From the NCBI GenBank assembly GCA_003116995.1, contig BDSL01000084.1:248001-312000 (forward strand): a DNA stretch of 64,000 bases, in the 5' to 3' direction. Positions within the stretch are counted from its first letter, which is position 1; each line of letters opens with the position of its first letter. A model generated the notes under the pieces. It saw only the letters and a list, made by a program, of their open reading frames with translations, had not been told where the DNA came from and made no database searches. The DNA comes from Yamagishiella unicocca. Lineage: Eukaryota > Chlorophyta > Chlorophyceae > Chlamydomonadales > Volvocaceae. Made by a program: the position numbers and the translations under genes. This document shows positions 54,987-64,000 of the stretch, piece by piece.

Positions 54987-57900
54987 TTGCGGAGATACTA
55001 TACGCCATATGAGGTACGCAAAGCTGTTAGCGCGGTGGTCAGGGGAAGGACGGCATATATGGATGGGACAACACCGACGGCCAATTGCAGGTGGCTACAC
55101 ACAACACGCCCGACGACTGCTGGGTGTCGTTCCTTGGAGGTGTCTATAACATCACGGACCTCATCCAGGTGGGCGCTCGTGTTGGATGCCCAGAGAGCAG
55201 AGGGGTGACGGGAGGGGTAAGCTCCTGGCCCCGCGCACGGCCCCGGAATCAAGAGGCAGCTCGCGTCGCCTGCCGTACGTCGCCGCAACGAGCAACCTAT
55301 ATAGGGCAACCAGCCAGGCCGCTCAGCCCTTTTTACCTTGGTTTGTCGGCTGTGGATTCGCGGATTCTCCTCAAACCCCCCCTGGACTCACCGTGTCGAC
55401 CCATGCCCCTCACGCCTGCTGGGCCGTCCCACACGCTCTGATGCTGCTGCCTGGCTGGGCCCTGGCCGCCCCAGGACCACCAAGGGGCGCTAGCAGCTCC
55501 CCTCATTGCGGCAGCCGGGCAAGACATCAACCACTGGTGCGGCCGGGCGGGCGGCGGGGCGGGCATGCAAGGGAGGCCCGGGGAAGGCGGGGCCGTCGGG
55601 GGCTGTTTTGCCGCTGGTAGCAGGGCCGTCATGACCCGAGGGTCACTGCCGCGGGGGATGGGAGGTGTCCCTGTACGATCGATACGAGTTGGCGAGGGCC
55701 ATGGACGGTGGGGTAGTGGCCCTACCGGGTGTTGGAGAGGCGGCCTGGAGGCCGGAGGGCGAAGAGGTGGCTGGCGGCTGGGCCGGGTGGCCGGGGCGGA
55801 GGGCGGTGAGCGGAGCCTTCTGCGGCCGCCCCCCGGCTCCCTGCGAACGAACCCAGTGGGGGCTTAGTCAGGCAGCAGTGCCCCGCCACCGCGGAAGAGA
55901 CCGCCACCACCTGGGGCGGGGCGCTGCGGCACATGTGCCGGGCAGCAGGGGACGTGCAAGGCGTGGTGGGCAGGCCGGGGACGCAGCGACAGCGGCAGGA
56001 GCAGGATGAGGAGCAGGATGAGGAGCAGGAGGAGGAGCAGGAGCAGGAGGAGGAGCCTCTGTCGCAGCGCCAGGGGTGCGGGAGGACACGTATGCTGGGC
56101 AGAAGCTGCACCCATGAAACGCGGCCGTCCCAGCCGCCCGCGCCCTGCCCCATGTGTCGAGCTGGGCTCTGGCGTGGCAGCGGCCGTTGCAGCGGCGGCC
56201 GCAGCAGCTGCACGTGCAGGCGGACGGCCATGTGGGTCAGCTGTCGGTCAGCGGGGAGGGTGCAGCTCTGGGCCGGATGGCCGAGAGGGCCGCCCAGCTT
56301 TGTTCCCTACACACCCCTCCCGGGTGCCTCTCCCCCTGCAGGTTCGACCCAAATACGGCGGACCCCAAGCGGAGCGTGTGTCCCTCCACGCACCTGGAGC
56401 GCTTCTACACCCCGATGGTGGGTCGCCGGGTGTGAGGGCGGGTCATCGGGGGTGGGGCGTGAGGCGCCCGCGTCCTAACCCTCACCCCACAGCTTGCCAA
56501 TTGTAGCGCGAGTGTGGCCGCCACCCGTAGAGGCAGCGGCCTGGGTCCAGCACCCCCCCCACCCCCCACCCCCCACGGGTCTTCCTCGAACCCCCACCCA
56601 CCCCACCCCACCCCACGCCACGCCACCCACCCACCCATCCGCTGACGGCTCCCGGCCACCCACCCTCCCGCCTGGCGCCCTGTACGACCCCAGGGGCGCT
56701 TCGTCCACATACCTCCCCCCGAGCCCATGTCCAACTGGGACACCAGCTTCGGACTTCCTTGGTGGAAGAACGCCAAGAAGTACCAGGTGGGTGAGGTGGA
56801 CAGGGGTCCCGCTGGTCGGCACTTAGGGTGGGGGTGAATTATATCCGTGAATCCCACTGAGGGTGGGCGGTATGGGAGTCCCGCAGGTCGGCACTTCAGT
56901 TGGGGTACGCAGGGGCAAGGAGGGGGAGAGGGCCTTTGGGCAAGGCCGTCCCCCCTCCGAAGCGGGTTCCCCAGTTCTCCAGCATGCACCTCAAAACGTC
57001 TGTTTTTAACGGTTTTTTCTGGCATCCACGGGTCTTCCTCGAAACCCTCCGAAGCGGGTGAGCGACCCCTTATGGCGGGGATCCGACGGCTGGGAGGTGC
57101 GGACATCAGGACGCAGCCAAACGTGCATGGGGACGGGGACAAGGGCACTCGCCCAAGCGGGTAATGGATGTTACGGATTGTCTGTAGCTCGCAAGCCCCC
57201 TTCTTATTACGGTACGTGTTCCTCGTCATTGGCGGAGGCAGCGTGGGCGCTCTGGGGCTCTAGGGAGCGCTAGGAGGCGCTAGGGTCCTTACTAAACATG
57301 TGCCCTCCTGCCGCCCCCCTGGACCCCGGCGCCTGGACCCGGGCCCGCAGATCGGGTTCCTGTCGGCGCGCACGCGAGTGATCCGGATCCGGAACGTGCT
57401 GACGGACCAGGAGGACCAGATCGAGGTGCCGTGCGAGGAGGCGCTGGTGGAGATCAGGTGGGGGGGGGGGTTTCGAGGAAGACCCGTGGATGTGTGGGGA
57501 GGTGGGGAGGGAGGGTGGGTGGCTGTGGATGACGTGAGACCGCAGCTGCACGAGAGCACCCGCGAGGCGGGGGACGGGGGGCGGGGCGGCGGAGGCCGGC
57601 CCGGGAGCAGCGGAGTAGGGGCCGGTGTGCCGCTGTCTGCATCTGTGTGTTGCACTGGCCATGACAGCTGTTCGCCTTCCAGGGAACCAGGCCCGGAGGC
57701 ACCTGCCCCTCGCCAGGGGGGTGGGGGCCGTGCCACTCTGCACACCCGCACTCCTCACCCGCTAACCTTCCAACATACGAGCATACCAACCTGCCTGCCA
57801 ATTTACCTACCAACGTACCAACCAGCATGCCAACCGCAACGTGCCCACTCGCAGGGAGCGCTATCTGGAGCTCAACGCGCACGCCAAGAGCTACACATGG

Positions 57901-58320
57901 AAGGCCCTGGTGCCGGACAGCGCATCAGACGCCTACTGCTTCAAGGTGGGGCGTGCGGGCGGCTGGGCCGCCTTTTACGGCGGAGGCAGCTGTCAGCGGT
58001 TGTGAGCTGCGGCCTAGCAGCGCGTGGTGGCCTCGGGGCTGCAAGCTTGCGGACGGATGGACGGGTGGACGGCAGGCAGCGAGGACGCCGCACTCGCCTC
58101 GCCTCGCCTCGCCTCGCCTCGCCTCACCTCACACTCATCACCCCCACTCATCACCCCCACTCATCACCCCCACTCTTCACAGGAGCTGGACCTGAACCTG
58201 ACTCTGGAGCAGAACGGCGTCCCCGACGAGGGGCCCACCTTCGAGGACCACCACGTCCCTGGTGACTACTACATCCCGGTGTTGCACGTCTACTGGAATG
58301 ACGACCTCACGGTGGCCTAG
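54987..58320 (+). CDS. CYB5D1: Cytochrome b5 domain-containing protein 1 (CYB5D1), ciliary; first exon incomplete
   Basis: Exons: one ending 55013 (RRYYTPYE), then 55091-55168, 55475-55536, 56342-56417, 56694-56786, 57351-57457, 57855-57945, 58183-58320. Phases agree throughout and give 214 aa after the first exon. No in-frame ATG precedes 55013 before a stop at 54939, so an upstream start exon is missing. VATHNTPDDCWVSFLGGVYN and ITDLIQDHQGALAAPLIAAA with GQDINHWFDP form a cytochrome b5-like fold; His in DHQG and in NHWF may be heme ligands. GRFVHIPPPEPMSNWDTSFG, LPWWKNAKKYQIGFLSARTR and LHVYWNDDLTVA are typical of CYB5D1 from algae to mammals. Published work on homologues places the protein in cilia at radial spokes. 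Confidence 0.9.
56972..57048 (+). repeat. Dispersed intronic repeat, long forward copy, in CYB5D1 intron
   Basis: Blocks CAGTTCTCCAGCATGCACC, TCAAAACGTCTGTTTTTAAC, GGTTTTTTCTGGCATCCACG, GGTCTTCCTCGAAACCC match 35293-35368 nearly base for base. It lies in the intron 56787-57350, about 300 bases before the acceptor, further than most forward copies. Confidence 0.88.
57468..57494 (-). repeat. Dispersed intronic repeat, reverse copy after a CYB5D1 donor
   Basis: Plus-strand GGGTTTCGAGGAAGACCCGT then GGATGTG begins ten bases after the donor at 57458. It is the reverse complement of the CATCCACGGGTCTTCCTCG core. Confidence 0.75.
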
Positions 58321-61300
58321 CGGGCTGGGGGGCAGGGGAGAGGGGGCAGGGGAGGGCAGGGCTGGGGAGGGCAGGGGGGGACAGGGCCGGGGACGGCAGC
58401 GCAGGGCAGGGGAGGGCCGCCCACGAGCCCGCCAGCACCGAGGCCGAGTGGAGCCGTCTGGGGTGGCGTTCTGGGGCGGACGGTAGCGCCGGCGGAGCTG
58501 CGGTGTTGGTGTTGGTGGCGATGGTGGTGGTACCTAGGACTTGTGAATACCTTGATGAGTTGGGGAGTGGGGCGACTCCGACTGGGGGTCCTACACGGAG
58601 CAGCTGCGATTGCTGCCAGGATGAGTTGCAAAGGTTGGAAGCCAAGCCACGTCTGTAAAGTGAAAGCCCAGACCTCTTCGAACCCACGCGAAGCCAGTTC
58701 TGTGCTCGCATGCTGACCCTCAGGTTCAAAGCTGAAGTGTGTTTGGGAGGCGTCATAGCGTCTCGCGAGGGTGCGGTGTTGGGCGTATTGCCGCCGTGCC
58801 GTGTGTGACGATCATGGCACACTTCCGCACCTCCGCCGCAGTACGGCTGGGCGCTGCCAGGGCCGCCAGCCTAACGATTCAACATTTGAGGGCCAAGCCA
58901 GACGACTGTCGGGGAAGCACTGTTACCCCGGATCGGCCTAGGCTTATAGACTGACGATAGAAGAAGGCCTGAGGTAGGCATGCAGATGGCTCGGCATGCA
59001 GGCAGGGAAGGGCGTGTACGGGGCGCAGCGACTGTCGGGTGAGGCGAAGCAGCAAGCGGGCGCTCATCCTGGCAAAAATGCGTTATAAACAGTGTGGACC
59101 TACGACGTTAGCACTGTTGGAGACACTCCAGACCGCGGCGTAACCTTTATCGAGGAAAGGGAATGGTCTTGCGGTTTCGATTGCACCCTCGCACAAGCCA
59201 TCTGTTCAACCGGTATTTCTTCATAACAAATATTCAACGTGGGCTGGAAGCGCTTCAGTTTGTTTCCTTTCGGCCTCTTCGGCTGCTGAACAGGGAAATT
59301 ACGGCACAACCATTATATTGAGCGTCGCTTTACGTCACAGCTTCGAGGCTGGGTGCAGCTATTCGCTCATCTTGGAAATTGTTGTTGAGCCATCTAGTGC
59401 CTTGCAGGGTTCTCGGTGGTCGGAGGATGTACGGGGGAAGCCGGCCTGAACAAGGCAGGTAGGAGGAACGAAGGAGTGCCCAAAGCCTAATGCACCATTC
59501 TTGAAATTTATTTACCAGTCCAATTTATCATCACGTCTGTTAGTGACATGATAACCGGCCCCCAGTGAATTTTCGCGATACTGTCGCGCGACGAGTGTTC
59601 GGGTATAATGTAGACGAACACGTGCGTTTTTGCTATCAAATTCTTCCTTGGAGCCTTGAAGTATTTTGCAAATAATTTACATGGGAGTACACAGCTGGGG
59701 GGGCCTTTCGCCCTCCTGGCGTCGTTCATCGCCATCGAGTCGTACACGGTCACAACCAACACGTAAATTCTTTTATGTTGAAAGGTATGTAGAATGGCGA
59801 GTTACGGTGAATACGGTGATAAATGATGCTAATGGTTGATAAATAGCCATGGGACTCCTCACTTCACAGAAGCTTTCTCCGCGCCTTGGCTGGAGTAGTG
59901 AGCATTGTGCCCAAATCGGTTGCTTTTGAGCGAATTTGGGCAGCAGCCGATGCATCCATTGGGCGACGCTTATGTATTTGTTTTGGAAGAAGTTGGTTAA
60001 GGTGGAAGGTAATACACATGGCGAAAGCAAGCTAAGGAACAAGGTGCTGCGCGAAGCGCGTGAAGATCCGTCTACTTCCCAGCACGCGCGAAGCCACGAA
60101 GGATGGGGATCACAAATCACTGAAGTACAGGGTGCCTGGGTTATGATCCCGGGATCTCTCCGGACCTAGGGCCAGAAGAGCAGGTTGGTATCATTAGTAA
60201 GAGCTGGTAAGATTGAGGTAATTATCATAGGCAGTCCACGTTATTAAGGCAACGATTCTATGACTGGACCAATTGCATTTTGCGCACGCGACCTAGGGAG
60301 TTTCTGTCGGACGGAACCAAACCAGGTGTGAAGATGTGCCGATACACACACTGGACGGGCACGCCCACGGCTATGCAGGGACACATGAAGGTATATGTAC
60401 GACAGTCTGTTACGTTTGAGGCTATGTACTTGGGGGGTAGAGGTCAGCTGCCCGTACGGGCGAGCCCGTGGAGGCCGCTAGCCGGTGCTTGGTATGCGGT
60501 GACCGGGCAGCAATAGAGGAGGACAGGCATGCACTGCTGAGAATCCCAGCATACAGCGACCTTTCCGCTGAACTGTGGGGAATGGGCATAACGCCGAATG
60601 CCACACACGACGCTGCATGTCATAACCAGTCATAAATGTTGAGAACCATCGGGGACAAGCTAGCGTGCGTGTTGCACTGGATCAGGAATCGCCGCGCCAC
60701 GATCAGGGGTACCAGGACACAGCTGTTACATTTTTTGGTGATGTCTTTCAATTTGTATCCAAAGCATTGGTCCGCGGCCATTGAGCCTGGTTGAGCCTTC
60801 TGGCTCGTCTGGGACTAACGAGCTCCATGTAAGAGCTGTGCAGTCAAATAATAATGCAACCAATCAACAGTAGCCACAGGCTTTCATGGGCATCAGCAGG
60901 ATGACAGTTACACGACGATCCTGAGAATACCACGAAGCGGCATGGCTGATTGCTGATACATGGTTTAGGCTCAGCAAACAGGCATCTCGGCTGCCCTGCC
61001 AACATTCGGTAAAAACAAATCCATCGATCATCGCCGTTGCATTTTAGGGGGGGCCGAGATCCGCTCATTTGGCTCCTCCCAACGTATTGCCCGTTCACCC
61101 CCGATGCAAAGCCATTATCAGCAGCGTGCGCTGTCCAGCTGCCCACACATATTCCGCTGACACACATTTGCACTTCCTGCTTCATGCGTAAGTGTCATTC
61201 GATAGTCGTAAGATCTATCGCGTTTGCGCATAAATGCAAGTATTGAGGATCAAATATCTCCAGCAACCGTCAAGAAAAATAATATGTTTGTACCGTTCCC

Positions 61301-61951
61301 GGTGATTCCATATCCTCTGTGTGCCACTCGCCATTTGTTCTTTTGACACTTTGGGTAAATTGATAGTCGCCATAGCATTTTACTTTCGGTCGTGGCAGGA
61401 CGAGCGTCCACGTTCCGCCTATTATCAATGCGGTTCCGTGAATTAAACTCAGGCACGCATAAATACAAGCTCATTTAAGGCAACCGATGTTTCTTTGCTC
61501 GCAAATATAAGGCGATCCTCAAAGCGGCAGTACCCGTACGTCAAGGCGAGCCAGTGAACGGAATCGAGTGGTATCGCACAAGCACACTCGAGTGCCGATT
61601 AAATAATGGGATCAAATACTACCTATCCTTCCGCACAAGTTCTACCTGCCTGGCTCTGGGGCGCTGGAGCTGGTCCAAAGCGGCTTCGAGAATTTACCTT
61701 GCGGCCTTCCCGAGCTTAAGGACCCAAGGACCAGGGATACGCGACGTTATATTACATGGCATATATTGGCCGCCTTTGTCCTTAGTTTCAATTGCTGCAA
61801 GCCGCCGCTACTCGACGGAAGCTCGCCGAAATTTTGTGTCCGCCGAGCGCGTAACGCAGCAATAAAAGTATTGCGGTGCCAAGACCAAGATTATTGAAGT
61901 GGATTTTTGCTGTTAGCAAAAGCCGTCAGTACGCTCGCTCGCTCGCCTGCC
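58321..61951. other. Intergenic interval between CYB5D1 and the kinase gene
   Basis: The first 170 bases are a GGGGCAGGG-rich tract in the CYB5D1 3' UTR. From about 58600 on, GC content drops and frames are short (115 codons or fewer) with no recognised motif. A TGTAA at 58654-58658 is a possible polyadenylation signal. Confidence 0.5.
58654..58658 (+). terminator. Possible TGTAA polyadenylation signal for CYB5D1
   Basis: TGTAA lies 334 bases after the stop codon at 58320, a usual 3' UTR length for chlamydomonad genes. Motif-only evidence. Confidence 0.4.
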
Positions 61952-64000
61952 ATGGGGCTTGCCAAGGGCTTCAAGCAAATTGCTTCCGATCTACTCGATT
62001 TGCTGGGTAAGGAGAAGTCACAACGTGGCTGCCGGCGCCACGACCGCAGGACAGGCGGCAAGTCGAGCGCGCCAACTCATACTGAGCGCAAAGTCGCGGA
62101 CGCACACGACGGTGGACTTCCTTCTCCACCTCCTCACTCCAGTGCACCACAGATATTCTTTTCTAAGGATACATGTGGCTCGGCCAATAACTACGCCTTC
62201 AACTGTGATGCGTTGTCAGACGACGGCATTATCACTCATAATATGGACTCCCTGCAACAGACGGCGGACCTTTCAAGCCCGCAAAACTCCTCCCGTAGTA
62301 CAGCGCGGGGTATAGACCGCGTTGGCGGCGCGGACTGGTCGCTGCTGCGCTCCCCGGAACGCCCCACGCCTGGCCGAGGCTCTGCGGCGCACCCGGCGGC
62401 TTCAGGAGCACCCCCTCCTTCGCCCCCAGGCATCGGGCGCCCGCAGAACCTGGCGCCACCCGAAGAGGACTACACCGCTGCATCTAAAGCGTGCGGGGCC
62501 TTGGGTTGGTTCTCTGCAATCACCTCCGGCAACATCGCGGCTGCTCCCACCGCTGCCGCAGCTGCGCTCGGCAGTCCCCCTAAGGAGCTACGAGCCTCCG
62601 GGCGCCGAGCCACCACCTGTGGGCTCTCCGCCACGCTCTCCACCTCCTCCACCACCGCCGCCGTCGCCCTCGCCGCTGCGGAATCCGCCGGGCCCTGGCC
62701 GACGCTGCAGCTCACAGCCGCACCGCCCTCGCTGCGACCCGTGCCCTCTCCGCGGCAGCCGGAGTCGCAGCACGAGCCAGTGTCCGGTGCCCAGAGCGCA
62801 CCGCTGATGCTGCTGGCTTCCCCCAACAGCCCGCCGACCGACATGCGTGCAAGCCGGGAGCTGCACTTGAGCCTGGCGGGCCGCTGCTCCGCCAGCTTCG
62901 TGCCGCGTCCGCTGCCGCCCATGGGCCCCCTCTACACCTCACCTGCGGCGCCCACTGAGATGGTCCACGGCCGCACCCGCTGGTCGACTGGAGACTACCA
63001 GGTGAGCGGGCGGGGGGGATGGGCACCGCGGCAACCCGTGCCACAAATCAGGGCAGCGGCAGACGGCTGGCTGGCTGGCTGCTGCTGCTGTTGAAGCCAA
63101 CCGGCTGGACGCGCCCGCCGATTCTTGCTGCTTTGCCGCCCTGCACTTCAATCAACCCACGTGGCTCGTTGATCTCGCACCTTGCACCAACCCCGCAATC
63201 GCCGCTTTTTGTGCCCGCGCCGCAGATCAGCCGCAAGCTCTACGCCGGTTACTCGAGCGGCGTTTACAAGGTGGGTTGAGCCATCAGGGTCATCCCGCAA
63301 GCCTTTTGGCCGGCCAAGCCCCGTGTCCGCATGACCCTTCAGGCCTCCAAATCACTGGTATCCCCAAGCAAGACCCTGCCCCGCCGGCAATCCAATGTTG
63401 GGAGTCCACCCCGCTCGCCCGTGCCCTTGCCCTCGCCGCCTCGCCGCCTCTTCCGTTCAGGCCACCTGCCGGTACTCTGGTTCCGATGTGGTGCTCAAGA
63501 CCTACAACCTGGCGGGCCTCTCCACCTTCCTCCGAAACCAGGTGCTGCGCGAGCTGGACATACACTCGAGGCTTCGCCACCCGGGTGTCGTACACCTGAT
63601 CGCGGCATTCAGGGTCAGTGCTGGCTGGCTGGAGGGCTTTGGGTTGGGGGATTGAAGCTGTTTGCCGCCGCAACTGATGAGGGCACCTTGCTTTGCTCGT
63701 CTCTGCTGCGAGTGGTATAGCGGAGGGTCGGCTGAGAAGGGGTGCGAGGGGCTTATGGGCTTCCTGAGGCGGAGACGCCATGTTTGGGGCGCCGTTGCCG
63801 GTGCACGGTCCGAGAACGCCCTGGCGGTGGGTATAAGACCCCATACTTTGAGGGAAGGGGTCGCTTTAATCTGTGTGGGTCTTTAATCTGTGTGGGTCTT
63901 TAATCTGTGTGGGTCTTTACTCTGTGTGGTTGTCGCATGTCCCTCATCGCGTAAAGGTTTGTTTCGGTGCTGCCGTTCTGCCTTCCGGGCCGCAGGAGCA
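61952..64000 (+). CDS. Protein kinase with long disordered N-terminus, truncated by the window edge
   Basis: Exons: 61952-63001, 63226-63270, 63461-63613 and one beginning at 63996 that runs off the window; phases agree. The first 340 residues start MGLAKGFKQIASDLLDLLG and then become Ser/Pro/Ala-rich and disordered. The kinase N-lobe follows: DYQISRKLYAGYSSGVYKAT (Gly-loop), SGSDVVLKTYNL (catalytic Lys) and FLRNQVLRELDIHSRLRHPG (helix C Glu), then VVHLIAAFR. The active-site HRD and DFG motifs are outside the window. The lobe resembles algal Ser/Thr kinases of the Aurora/CALK-like type, but assignment needs the rest. The ATG at 61952 is the first in the frame. Confidence 0.8.
63867..63935 (+). 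repeat. 17-bp tandem repeat, four copies, in kinase intron
   Basis: TTTAATCTGTGTGGGTC repeats three times and a fourth copy is diverged (TTTACTCTGTGTGGTTG). It lies in the intron after the exon ending at 63613. Confidence 0.9.

Overview
The window reads as nuclear DNA of a volvocine or related chlamydomonadalean green alga. It is GC-rich, genes are split into short exons by introns with GTGAGT/GTGGGT-type donors and C-rich acceptors, proteins are full of Ala/Gly/Gln/Ser low complexity, minisatellites are frequent, and the recognisable genes fit such an alga: a Kangaroo/DIRS-type retrotransposon, a plant-type glucan phosphatase, a ciliary cytochrome-b5-domain protein, COG2, a TRF4-type poly(A) polymerase and a plant DUF506 protein. 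The species cannot be named from the sequence alone.

Layout. Positions 1-7520 are most of one tyrosine-recombinase retrotransposon: a GCCCGGTGGGC-rich leader, a gag-like ORF, an RT/RNase H ORF, then a recombinase gene on the opposite strand bracketed by two identical 127-bp repeats. The left tip lies outside the window. From about 7.7 to 12.3 kb is a multi-exon membrane-protein gene (+). After a gene-poor 4 kb comes an uncharacterised low-complexity protein on the minus strand (16.6-19.7 kb). The block 21-42 kb is a plus-strand series: a plastid-type single-span membrane protein (21.0-24.4), a non-canonical poly(A) polymerase with a Tyr-Gly-Gln and polyglutamine N-terminus (26.0-30.8), COG2 (32.4-38.5, 13 exons, frame closes exactly) and an unknown 297-aa protein (39.8-42.3). 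LSF2 follows at 45.0-47.1, a DUF506 gene on the minus strand at 50.4-52.2, CYB5D1 at 55.0-58.3, and a protein kinase that starts at 61.95 kb and runs off the right edge.

The genes do not form one pathway: the window is a mixed housekeeping, plastid and ciliary neighbourhood. The most unusual feature is a short repeat family that recurs in the introns of several unrelated genes. It sits just after the 5' splice site in one orientation and usually just before the 3' splice site in the other, which is the pattern expected of introner-like, intron-generating elements. Exon boundaries were read by eye from GT-AG sites, reading-frame phase and family resemblance; no search could be run.
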